Shown here piece by piece: positions 1-9,764 of a DNA stretch of 51,617 nucleotides. The position numbers and the translations under genes were made by a program. Origin of the DNA: Desulfobacterales bacterium (GTDB lineage Bacteria; Desulfobacterota; Desulfobacteria; Desulfobacterales; Desulfosarcinaceae); the NCBI GenBank assembly GCA_016218685.1, contig JACRDD010000039.1:1-51617 (forward strand), given 5' to 3'. Each line of letters starts with the position of its first letter. The first letter of the stretch is position 1. Under the pieces are notes generated by a model. That model saw only the letters and a program-made list of their open reading frames with translations. It was not told the DNA's origin and did not search any database.

Positions 1-90
1 GGAATGGTCAAGTTCTAAAATGTCCCCAAGCCGGCCATACCAGCGAGCAGAACGGTCTGGCGGCTGTGCCCTGCCAGAAGAGCAGAAGAG

Positions 91-134
91 GGACCAAGTC
101 GGGGCCAAGTTGGGACCAAGTCGGGACTAAGTTG
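91..134. repeat. four tandem 11-bp repeats near the left edge
   Basis: Four head-to-tail 11-bp units are visible: GGACCAAGTCG (91-101), GGGCCAAGTTG (102-112), GGACCAAGTCG (113-123) and GGACTAAGTTG (124-134). Units 1 and 3 are identical. The whole stretch 1-311 holds no gene I can support. Its first 30 bases and this repeat array resemble the repeated terminal regions of some insertion sequences, but no transposase lies inside the window, so that origin is only a guess. Confidence 0.75.
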
Positions 135-311
135 AGGATTCCATGTCGCCTGAAGGTCAATGAAAACCACGTTTGATTTGTGAGGGGACCCTTGAATAAC
201 GCCCTTGGGGGCGGCAGAATTAAATTAGAATTTCCGACCGAGTCAACGAATCAGATCGAAATGGTGGTGCGCCCACGATCCCTGAATCAGCTTCGCAAGC
301 CAAATATTGTT

Positions 312-1109
312 CTAATTCATCCGCATCCCGCCGCAGACATTGATGGCCTGGCAGGTGATGTTGGCCGCCAGATCCGAACATAGGAACAGCGCCGTGAAGC
401 CGATATCCTCGCCGCTCTGAAAGCGCCGCAGGGGAATGGATTTTCGAATGTTTTCCTGCAAGAGTTCTTCGGGCTTGCCCGAATACCGGGCCATCTGCTG
501 GATCAGGCTGCCGCCCTGCTTTTCTCCCAGCCCGGTGACAATGACTCCCGGGCAGATGCCGTTGACGTTGATATTGTGGCGCGCGGCCGCCAGCCCGACG
601 CTCTGGGTCAGCCCCATGAGGCCGAACTTCGACGAGGAGTAGTGCGAGTAAAAATCGCTGCCCATTCTTGAAGAAGCCGACAGGATATTCACGATTTTGC
701 CTTCCCGGCGGGGGATCATGTGCTGGAGGGCCGCCTGGCAGCAGTTGTGCACGCTGACCAGGTTGACCTCCAGGATTTTGCGGAACTCGTCGTCGGTGGT
801 TTCCATGTAGGGTTTGCTGATCATGATGCCGGCACAGTTGATCAGATGATCGATTTTTCCGTCCGCTTTCACGATGCGCTCCACGAGCGCATCGATCTGC
901 TCCTTGCGGGTGACATCCAGTTCGACCGCCTCCACGTTAAAGCCATCTTTGCGCAACCGATCCGCCTTGGCCTTGGCGACCGCGAGCTCCAGGTCGGCCG
1001 CATAGACCTTCGCGCCCGCCTGGGCGAACACATTGGCGATGCCGCCTCCGATGCCGCCGCCGGCGCCGGTAATCAGCGTCACTTTGCCCGTCATGTCCAG
1101 TGGGATCAT
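312..1109 (-). CDS. SDR family NAD(P)-dependent oxidoreductase
   Basis: This 265-aa classical short-chain dehydrogenase/reductase is predicted to oxidise an alcohol or reduce a ketone with NAD(P)(H) in the cytoplasm. The Rossmann motif GAGGGIGGG lies near residues 15-23, followed by the NCAG motif of the family, the catalytic Ser in NILSASS, and YSSSK (catalytic Tyr and Lys). Length is normal. The ATG at 1109 is preceded by AGGAGG at 8-nt spacing. It lies 65 bp downstream of the FadH-like reductase gene on the same strand, so it probably shares that gene's TetR-controlled promoter at 3192-3230. The substrate cannot be read from the sequence; a hydroxyacyl-CoA or cyclic alcohol is plausible given the partner. 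Confidence 0.93.
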   Translation of the reverse strand: MIPLDMTGKVTLITGAGGGIGGGIANVFAQAGAKVYAADLELAVAKAKADRLRKDGFNVEAVELDVTRKEQIDALVERIVKADGKIDHLINCAGIMISKPYMETTDDEFRKILEVNLVSVHNCCQAALQHMIPRREGKIVNILSASSRMGSDFYSHYSSSKFGLMGLTQSVGLAAARHNINVNGICPGVIVTGLGEKQGGSLIQQMARYSGKPEELLQENIRKSIPLRRFQSGEDIGFTALFLCSDLAANITCQAINVCGGMRMN

Positions 1110-1174
1110 TTCAATTGCCTCCTGCGAACTTCAATCGGACGAATCGAAAGCATGATTTGTGCGAGCCTTGCCTG

Positions 1175-3133
<1,959 letters not shown>

Positions 3134-3191
3134 TTTTATTTCTCCCGCGCCTTATTTCTTCATTGCGCCCACGATGGCATGCGTTTAAAAT

Positions 3192-3230
3192 ACAACGTAC
3201 GTTGTTATACAATGGGCGGGCGAGTGTCAA
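3192..3230 (-). promoter_or_regulatory. TetR operator within the promoter of the FadH-like/SDR operon
   Basis: ACAACGTACGTTGT (3192-3205) is a perfect 14-bp palindrome. On the minus strand it is preceded by TTGACA (3230-3225) and TATAAC, with a 15-bp spacer (or TAACAA with 17 bp). The -10 element therefore touches the operator. The same arrangement with identical operator sequence occurs before the zinc alcohol dehydrogenase (5030-5068), and the tetR gene lies between the two. Repression by that TetR protein is inferred. Confidence 0.8.
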
Positions 3231-3248
3231 TAGCTTTGGCAAATCGGA

Positions 3249-3276
3249 TTGACAGCAAGTTCGCTTATGATATAGA
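3249..3276 (+). promoter_or_regulatory. putative sigma-70 promoter of the tetR gene
   Basis: TTGACA (3249-3254) is followed after 16 bp by TATAGA (3271-3276), about 34 bp before the tetR ATG at 3310. The palindromic operator lies upstream of this promoter rather than over it, so autoregulation, if any, would act from an upstream position. Confidence 0.5.
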
Positions 3277-3309
3277 TTTTGCCCACAATTTTAAAAGGAT
3301 GGGGTCCGC

Positions 3310-3939
3310 ATGCGCAAGAAAAGAGAAGCCGGCGAAGGGCTCGCGCCGGTGGAAAAAAACAGCGTGTTCCAGAAAAGGCAATTGCAGATCGTCAAGAAAG
3401 CCGCCAAGCTTTTCACGAAAAAAGGCTATGCGCAGACCACCATGCGCGAAATATCCAAGGCCACCGGCATCGATCTGAGCAATTTGTATTACTTTATCGA
3501 AAGCAAGGAGGAGATTCTCTTCCGGGTTTTCGAAATGATTCACCGGCCCGAAAGCAGCGTTTTCGAAAAGCGGGAGATCATGGGCATCGCGGACCCCGCC
3601 GAGCAACTCAGGGCCGTGATTCGGGAGATGATGCGGTTTTCTTATATTTATAAAGACGAAGTCTTGCTGCTCTACAGGGAGTCGAAGCTGCTGCCGAAGA
3701 AGATGCTCAAGGAGATCCTGGCCAGGGAAAGCCATTTTATCCGCTATATCGAAGCCATCTTAAAAAAAGGTCTGGAGAAGAAGATCTTCGCCATCGAAGA
3801 TGCCGCTTTCAGCGCCAGCATGATCGCCTATGAACTCTCCCTTTATCCGCTGCGCAGTTGGAACCTGAAGGGCCATGCGAAGGAAGATCTCATCCGCCTG
3901 GTCGAGCAGCATATCATGCAGGCCGTCGCCGCGGTTTGA
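3310..3939 (+). CDS. TetR/AcrR family transcriptional regulator
   Basis: This 209-aa protein has the usual TetR length. An N-terminal helix-turn-helix is at about residues 20-66 (AAKLFTKKGYAQTTMREISK, then GIDLSNLYYFIESKEEIL). The alpha-helical ligand domain resembles the FadR/KstR2 class that senses acyl-CoA esters. It is divergent from the FadH-like/SDR operon and convergent with the zinc alcohol dehydrogenase. Identical palindromes at 3192-3205 and 5030-5043 overlap the promoters of both, so it probably represses both until an intermediate of the pathway appears. The start is supported by AAAGGATGGGG upstream of ATG. The ligand is unknown. Confidence 0.93.
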   Translation: MRKKREAGEGLAPVEKNSVFQKRQLQIVKKAAKLFTKKGYAQTTMREISKATGIDLSNLYYFIESKEEILFRVFEMIHRPESSVFEKREIMGIADPAEQLRAVIREMMRFSYIYKDEVLLLYRESKLLPKKMLKEILARESHFIRYIEAILKKGLEKKIFAIEDAAFSASMIAYELSLYPLRSWNLKGHAKEDLIRLVEQHIMQAVAAV

Positions 3940-3991
3940 CCGGCGGGCGACGGAAAAGCGAGGGCGCAACCCGTCCAGGTCAGGGTGCGGC

Positions 3992-5002
3992 TCACGCCAT
4001 GGTGAACATCACTTTGATGGCGCCCGGGTCCTGGAGTTGCGCCCGGAAGGCCTCGGCGGCCTGGTCCAGCGGGAAGCGGTGGGTGATCAGATGCTTGGCG
4101 CTGACCTTGCCGCTCCTGAGCAGTTCGATGGCGCCGGGGAAGTTCCCGCCCAGGCAGCCGATCAGCGAAAGATTCTTGGAGATCATCGGCAGGGGATCCC
4201 AGGTCAGGGGTTGCTCGTACACCCCGACCAGCATGACCTTGCCGCCGCCGCGGGTCATGGCGATGGCCTGATCGAAGGTGGCCTGCATGCCGGCGCACTC
4301 CATGACCGTGTGCACGCCCATCTTGGCGGTGGCGGCCATGACGGTGTCGATGGCGTCCTGTTGGGCGGCATCGATCACCACATCGGCGCCACAGCTCTGG
4401 GCGGCTTTCAAGCGGGACTCCCGCCGGCCGCTGGCCACAATCTTGGCCACGTTGAACGTCTTGAGCACCTGAATGGCATACAAACCGATCACCCCCAGGC
4501 CCAGGACCGCGATGGCTTCATCGGGCTGGGGCTTGGCGCGGTTGACCGAAAAATAGGAGATCGAAAGGGGTTCCACCGAAGCCGCGTCTTCGTAGCTCAA
4601 CTCGGCCGGCAGCGGGAAAACGGTCCGTCCCAGGACCGCGAAGGGGACGTGGACATACTCCGCCATGGCGCCCGGGAATTGGTAGCCCAGCAAGGCCATG
4701 TCCGAGCAGCGATGGCCCTTGCCCTGGGCGCACCAGAAGCATTTGCCGCAGGGTTTGAAGCCCACGGCGGTCACCCGCATGCCCGGTGTGATGCCGGTCA
4801 CCTTGGCGCCGACCGCCACGACATCGCCGCTGAATTCATGCCCGAAGATGGTTCCCTGCGTATCGCGTTTATACACGTGCAGATCGGACCCGCATATGCC
4901 GCAGGCCTTGACCTTGATGATCACCCCATGGGGTTCGAGTACCGGATCGGGTACAATTTCGGTTCGGATCTCTTTGGCTCCACGCATCACCGCAGCTTTC
5001 AT
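3992..5002 (-). CDS. zinc-dependent medium-chain alcohol dehydrogenase
   Basis: This 336-aa MDR-superfamily enzyme oxidises an alcohol or polyol with NAD(P)+. Catalytic zinc ligands are visible at Cys37 (GICGSDLH) and His55-Glu56 (GHE). The four-Cys structural zinc lobe runs CGKCFWCAQGKGHRC. The Rossmann motif is GLGVIG. Resemblance to sorbitol/threonine dehydrogenase-type members is general, so the substrate is open. The ATG at 5002 has AAAGGAGG at good spacing. Its promoter carries the same TetR operator as the FadH-like operon, so it belongs to the same regulon and probably handles an alcohol intermediate of the same pathway. Confidence 0.93.
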   Translation of the reverse strand: MKAAVMRGAKEIRTEIVPDPVLEPHGVIIKVKACGICGSDLHVYKRDTQGTIFGHEFSGDVVAVGAKVTGITPGMRVTAVGFKPCGKCFWCAQGKGHRCSDMALLGYQFPGAMAEYVHVPFAVLGRTVFPLPAELSYEDAASVEPLSISYFSVNRAKPQPDEAIAVLGLGVIGLYAIQVLKTFNVAKIVASGRRESRLKAAQSCGADVVIDAAQQDAIDTVMAATAKMGVHTVMECAGMQATFDQAIAMTRGGGKVMLVGVYEQPLTWDPLPMISKNLSLIGCLGGNFPGAIELLRSGKVSAKHLITHRFPLDQAAEAFRAQLQDPGAIKVMFTMA

Positions 5003-5029
5003 GCCTTGGTCCTCCTTTGAATCATTTAT

Positions 5030-5068
5030 ACAACGTACGTTGTTATAGAATGGCTAAGAGGATGTCAA
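5030..5068 (-). promoter_or_regulatory. second TetR operator, in the alcohol dehydrogenase promoter
   Basis: ACAACGTACGTTGT (5030-5043) is identical to the palindrome at 3192-3205. On the minus strand TTGACA (5068-5063) and TATAAC are separated by 15 bp and run straight into the operator, the same geometry as at the first site. About 25 bp around the two operators match with one difference, which marks a common regulator. Confidence 0.8.
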
Positions 5069-5092
5069 GTTGGAAAAAGCTTTCATCGCGGA

Positions 5093-7084
5093 TCATCCGG
5101 CGCCGTTTCGGCGGGGCGAGCCATCGTTCGCACGGATCGAGGCCCGGACGCCTGCAATCAATCGTTGCCGATCTTCCCGACCCAACACCCCCGGACCAAA
5201 CCGAAGACGATAGTGCAGGGCCAGGAGCGGCTGAATTTCCGGTTGGCCCGCGATTTCCGGCGCGCTGGCGGCCAACCGTTGAAACCAGGCGCGGAACGTC
5301 TCCCCGGGCTGCCGTTCATGGCCCTGGCGGTTCAACCATTGTTCGATGGCGAAGAATTCGGAGGTCAGGCCGGGAGCGTTGGCCGGCGGCACCGGCTGCC
5401 TTTGTTCGACGGTCACCCGCCGCATATGCTTCTTGCCGGTGAGCCGTTTGATAAACAGGAGACCCAAGGCCACCAGGGCGAACGTCAAATAGAGCGTCAG
5501 TTCTTCCATTTGGATGCGTTGGCGCCACAGGGTCAACCGGAAGCGCAGGAAAGCGAAGAGGTCCGTAACGTGCACGAACGGGGAGGCGCCCGCGGCTTCC
5601 AGCGCCGGCCAGTCCGGCGGCGTGGTATCGACCTCCACCCATTGGCCGGCGACAAAGGCCAGGGCCCAGGCGTGGGCGTGTCGCTGGCGGACCACGATCC
5701 GCTCTTCCAGCGCACTATACTCCGCGGCGGCATAGCCCGATACGTATCGGGCCGGAATCCCCGCCGCGCGCAGCAAAAGCACGGTGGCCGTGGCAAAATA
5801 TTCGCAATGACCGGCGCGCGCATGCAAGAGGAAATCGGCCAGAGCCGTCTTGTCGGATGGATGGCCGACCAAGTCCAGGGAATATCGAAACTGCTGCCCA
5901 AAAAAGGCGTGAAGCGCCGCGATGACCTCATCCCCGCCTTTGGCGTTCAGTTGGAGGCTTTCGGCAAAGGTTTGGATGGCCGGCGCCTCGGTGGCGGGAA
6001 TCTTCAGGTCGGCATCGTCGGGCGGGCGGTTATACACCTGCCCGGGAACATAATCGGCCTGGAACACGGCCAAGCCGGCTTCGCTTTCGCTGCGCACCGC
6101 GCCCAGCGAATTCTTCTCCAGGCGGGCGACATGCAGGTCATGGAGTCTGAAGGTGCCGCCGGGCAGCTTGAGCAGGTTCTGGCCCTTGGGCAGACGCATC
6201 CAGATGTGCACCTGTTGGGCGTCGGCGCCGGCCGCTCCGATCGTCCAGGAGCCCTGATTCGTTTCCGGGAGCAGTTCCTCGAAACCCGAGTGCGTGGCAT
6301 ACCAGGTGGCGCGGTCATAGGCCGTGTAGCAGGCTTCCCGCAGGCGGATGGGCAAGGATAGGGGGCCAGCCGCCGCTAGCCTGAACAAAATGCGATCGGA
6401 CTGTTTGAGCGCGATCATCTCTCCGATGGCCGTGGTCGATTTGAAGGGGTCGCGATTTTTCGTAAAGTAATCGTAGCCCGCTTCCAACAGGAAGGAATGC
6501 AATCGGTAAAGCCCGACCTGGCCGGCATAGCCCAGCGCGCCCCCGGCCATTAGAAGCAAAAGCCACAGATAGAATGGGTATCGCCTGGATCGCAGGGGCC
6601 ACAAGGCCCAGGCGGTCAACGCGAGCAGGCCATAATAGAACCAGCTTTTGCCGGCGTTCGCGCCCGCCGCCGAAACGAGGCACAGAAAAAAGTAGGGATA
6701 GGAGATATCGATGATGAATTTGCGTTTGGTTTCTTTGGTCAGTCTGCGCCGAAACAGGATCAACAGGGCGCTGCCGTAAATCGTTCCCGATTGACTATAC
6801 TGCTGGGTGGCGATCAGCGGGAAAACGGCGATGGGCAGCCATTGGAGCGTTAGAAGCATAAAGCGGCCGGGGTCTTTTATCACGGCGATCAAAACCGCGA
6901 TGGCCAGCAGAATGGTGCACAGATCCGAGATGCGCGCGATATCGGATTCGGAAAAGTCCCAGCGGCTCTTGATGAGACGGTGGCTTTCCAAAACAGCCGC
7001 CATGACCAGGGCCGGATAGAACAATCGGCTTTGCCAGCCCCACAGCAGGAGCGTTGCGCCGATCAGCAAGGGAGGGGTCTTCAT
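5093..7084 (-). CDS. membrane-anchored transglutaminase-like protein (TgpA/DUF3488 type)
   Basis: This 663-aa integral membrane protein has about six hydrophobic segments in residues 1-200. An extracytoplasmic transglutaminase-like domain follows, with the Cys427 (GHCEYFATA), His471 (HAHAW) and Asp486 (VEVDTTP) triad. One more membrane segment (about 535-555) and a cytoplasmic tail complete it. This is the TgpA/YebA architecture. It overlaps the DUF58 gene by 4 bp (ATGA), and together with the MoxR ATPase forms the common MoxR-DUF58-transglutaminase operon. The function of this set is poorly defined; cell-envelope protein processing is usually proposed. The catalytic residues look intact. Confidence 0.92.
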   Translation of the reverse strand: MKTPPLLIGATLLLWGWQSRLFYPALVMAAVLESHRLIKSRWDFSESDIARISDLCTILLAIAVLIAVIKDPGRFMLLTLQWLPIAVFPLIATQQYSQSGTIYGSALLILFRRRLTKETKRKFIIDISYPYFFLCLVSAAGANAGKSWFYYGLLALTAWALWPLRSRRYPFYLWLLLLMAGGALGYAGQVGLYRLHSFLLEAGYDYFTKNRDPFKSTTAIGEMIALKQSDRILFRLAAAGPLSLPIRLREACYTAYDRATWYATHSGFEELLPETNQGSWTIGAAGADAQQVHIWMRLPKGQNLLKLPGGTFRLHDLHVARLEKNSLGAVRSESEAGLAVFQADYVPGQVYNRPPDDADLKIPATEAPAIQTFAESLQLNAKGGDEVIAALHAFFGQQFRYSLDLVGHPSDKTALADFLLHARAGHCEYFATATVLLLRAAGIPARYVSGYAAAEYSALEERIVVRQRHAHAWALAFVAGQWVEVDTTPPDWPALEAAGASPFVHVTDLFAFLRFRLTLWRQRIQMEELTLYLTFALVALGLLFIKRLTGKKHMRRVTVEQRQPVPPANAPGLTSEFFAIEQWLNRQGHERQPGETFRAWFQRLAASAPEIAGQPEIQPLLALHYRLRFGPGVLGREDRQRLIAGVRASIRANDGSPRRNGAG

Positions 7085-8436
7085 AAGCGTGCCAGCCCTT
7101 CTTCGATCCGACCGATCTTTACAACCATGAAATCCTTTTCAAACCCCTTCGGGGGGCCGGGGTCCAAGGGCGCCGAGGGATCATCCTCGGTCACGATGAT
7201 GACCAGAATGGGCACGCCTCTGTCTTTCAAGCCGCGGACCAACGCCCTGCGCGGCTCATCCCAGGCCAATAGCACGCAAATGCAGCCGCTGAAGAGATGC
7301 ATATGCTCGAATACGGGGGCGGCGATGGCATCGAAAGTTTTATCCCGGCAGGTCTGGACGGCGGCCAGGATCTCCAGCAGGTGATCGTAGGAGGCCGTGC
7401 CGCGTCCCGAAGAGAAACGGTAGCTCCGATCGCCCACGAACAGGAGGTCCAGCAGCGATTCCTGGGTTTGCAGCGAGCACACGAACGAGGCGGCGATGGA
7501 GACCGCCTCCTCGAAGCGGTCGCTGTGGGCGCTGGTCGAAAAGGTATCCAGGATCAAGGCCTGCCGGGCATAAAATTCTTCTTGATACTCTTTGATGATC
7601 CATTCATTGCGCTTGGCGCTGCTCTTCCAGTGAATCTGGCGCAGGTTATCGCCGGGCCGATAATCCCTTAGGGAAACGAATTCGCCATAGTTTCCAATGG
7701 ACGCTGCCAGACGCACCCCCCTGGCATGGTGCCGTCGGGCACCGGGCAGGCTGAGCCGCGGCAGCCGGTAGCGCTTGGGCAGGACGATCACTTTTTGCGG
7801 GGCTGGAATCGAGAAGAGCGCCCTGCACAGTCCGAAGGGATCGGTGCGGGCGATTTCAAACCCGTAAAAATGCAAGTAGCCTCTGCTGCGCGGCGTGACT
7901 TCCACCCGGGTTTCGAGCCGGCCGTTGGCCGGCAGGTCCGGAACGGCGTGGAAGCGATCGTCGATGATCCGCCGCTTGGAAATGAGCCATAACCAGCGGT
8001 AGTACAATATGTTGCGGTCCCAGACGTTGCGTTTGTCTTCGCCGGGTTCCTTGACGCTCAATAGTTCTTCCAGCGAGGGTCTGGGGTCCGTGGTATTTTC
8101 ATAAAAAGAGAGCGCCGTTTGCATCTTGGCGGTCCGATTTTCGAACGCCACGCGATAGACGAGCGGTTCGCCGGCGGTTGCGTATTGGGGAAGGTGACGC
8201 GTGGCTGCGATGTCGATGCGCGCAAGAAATTTGCTCCAGACCAGGGAAAGCAGTAAAACCGAGAGCAGCAACGTGAACACCTGATGCACCAGCGTGCTGT
8301 GGGTATCCAGGCCCGTGATGGCGGTGATCGCGACAATGGCTGCCAGGACCAGGCCCGCCAGGGTAAAGCGCCGCCGGCGCCGTTGGTCGGAGGTGTAAAA
8401 GAAACGGTAGCTTTTATATAAAAAGCTTTTGAGCAT
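7081..8436 (-). CDS. DUF58 domain-containing membrane protein
   Basis: This 451-aa protein has two adjacent membrane helices at about residues 25-70. The DUF58 signature follows at about 255-300 (VSLRDYRPGDNLRQIHWKSS), and the C-terminal region is VWA-like. DUF58 proteins accompany MoxR AAA+ ATPases and may be their clients; no reaction is established. The gene sits 26 bp after moxR and overlaps the transglutaminase gene by 4 bp, which indicates a single transcript. Confidence 0.92.
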   Translation of the reverse strand: MLKSFLYKSYRFFYTSDQRRRRRFTLAGLVLAAIVAITAITGLDTHSTLVHQVFTLLLSVLLLSLVWSKFLARIDIAATRHLPQYATAGEPLVYRVAFENRTAKMQTALSFYENTTDPRPSLEELLSVKEPGEDKRNVWDRNILYYRWLWLISKRRIIDDRFHAVPDLPANGRLETRVEVTPRSRGYLHFYGFEIARTDPFGLCRALFSIPAPQKVIVLPKRYRLPRLSLPGARRHHARGVRLAASIGNYGEFVSLRDYRPGDNLRQIHWKSSAKRNEWIIKEYQEEFYARQALILDTFSTSAHSDRFEEAVSIAASFVCSLQTQESLLDLLFVGDRSYRFSSGRGTASYDHLLEILAAVQTCRDKTFDAIAAPVFEHMHLFSGCICVLLAWDEPRRALVRGLKDRGVPILVIIVTEDDPSAPLDPGPPKGFEKDFMVVKIGRIEEGLARL

Positions 8437-8462
8437 GGGTCCGCCCTCGATGGCCGGCTGCC

Positions 8463-9413
8463 TCAGGTCGGCACGGGAGTGCCGTGGACGATCTCTTCCA
8501 CCACCTGGCGGGCGGTGCGTCCCGCGAAACGGGCCTGGGGATCGAGCGCCAGCCGGTGGGCGATGACCGCCACCGCCAGCTCCTGGATGTGGTCCGGGGT
8601 GACGAAATCGGCGCCATCGATGAGGCAGAGGGCCTTGGCGGTTTTCATCAGCGCCAGGGATGCCCGGGGGCTGGCGCCCAGACGCACGCCGGGAACGGCG
8701 CGGGTGGCCTTTACCAGGGTTACGATATAGTGTTTCAATTCTTCGCTGATATACACGTCATCGATCTGCTGCCGCAGGGATAGCACCTCTTGCCGGGTGG
8801 CGCAGGGACGGATGGCCTCGATGGGATGGCCGTGGCTCTGGGCGGTCAGGATGGCGACCTCTTCCTGGGTGGAGACATATCCCAGGCGCGATTGCAGCGC
8901 GAAGCGATCCATTTGCCCTTCCGGCAGCGGATAGGTGCCGTGGGATTCCACCGGATTCTGGGTGGCGATGACAAAAAAGGGGTTCTCCAGCGGGTGCAGT
9001 TGCCCGTCGATGCTCACCTGCCGTTCGGCCATGGCTTCCAGCAAGGCGGACTGGGTGCGCGGCGAGGCGCGGTTGATTTCGTCGACCAAGAGAATATTCG
9101 TGAAAATCGGCCCTTGGTGAAAGCGGAAAACCTGCTCCTTGGGATCGAAGATGGAGACGCCGGTGATATCGGACGGCAGGAGATCGGGGGTAAACTGAAT
9201 GCGTTTGAAGGTAATGTCCATGGAGCGCGCCAGGGTCTTGGCCAGGGTGGTCTTGCCGGTCCCTGGGCAATCCTCCAGCAGAATATGACCGCCGCCGGCA
9301 AACCCGGCCAGCGCCAGGCGGATGGCCCCGGACTGCCCGCGCATCACTTTTTCGATGTTGTCCGCTATCTTTCGATAGATCGTCCTGCCCGAGGATAGCC
9401 CGGTACCCGGCAT
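8463..9413 (-). CDS. MoxR-type AAA+ ATPase
   Basis: This 316-aa AAA+ chaperone of the MoxR/RavA class has Walker A near residues 48-55 (DCPGTGKT), Walker B in NILLVDEINRA, and the family block PDLLPSDITG. The C-terminal lid domain is present. MoxR ATPases help to mature or activate partner proteins, usually with DUF58 and VWA proteins encoded beside them, as here. The ATG at 9413 has AAGGAGA 7-8 nt upstream. It is the first gene of a three-gene operon. Confidence 0.93.
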   Translation of the reverse strand: MPGTGLSSGRTIYRKIADNIEKVMRGQSGAIRLALAGFAGGGHILLEDCPGTGKTTLAKTLARSMDITFKRIQFTPDLLPSDITGVSIFDPKEQVFRFHQGPIFTNILLVDEINRASPRTQSALLEAMAERQVSIDGQLHPLENPFFVIATQNPVESHGTYPLPEGQMDRFALQSRLGYVSTQEEVAILTAQSHGHPIEAIRPCATRQEVLSLRQQIDDVYISEELKHYIVTLVKATRAVPGVRLGASPRASLALMKTAKALCLIDGADFVTPDHIQELAVAVIAHRLALDPQARFAGRTARQVVEEIVHGTPVPT

Positions 9414-9670
9414 ATGGATGTCTCCTTCAATCGTGCGTCCAGCGCCTTACGGAATCTGAAAATGCCGCCTGGGCGTTGATCATCGATGCAAGCAGTCGGT
9501 TCAGGCCTGATGTATAGCCGAGCCAACGGATCGTGGCAAGCTACGACGGCGTTAGCGCCAATCAGCAATACCTTTCTTGACAAGGCGGCGCCAGCCATTA
9601 AAATCACGATTGGTTTTCATCAGGGCTGAACGATCCCCATAGATCGCCCAAAAGCCAAAAGCCAAAACCA

Positions 9671-9698
9671 AAAACCAAGGCTTCAAAACCAAGGCTTC
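9671..9698. repeat. tandem 14-bp repeat in the moxR-cydA intergenic region
   Basis: AAAACCAAGGCTTC is repeated twice without mismatch (9671-9684, 9685-9698). A GCCAAAA-type A-rich run (about 9650-9672) precedes it. The 351-bp gap 9414-9764 between divergent moxR and cydA contains no gene I can support. It must hold both promoters, but I could not place convincing -35/-10 pairs. Confidence 0.6.
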
Positions 9699-9764
9699 AA
9701 AATAGATCACCCGCGGTAAGATGCATCCAAACACAGGTCACCCCAAAACCAGAGGTGCGCAACG

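Noticed and set aside
91..134. CRISPR array
   Set aside because: The 11-bp units are contiguous with no spacers; no other direct-repeat array was found in the window.
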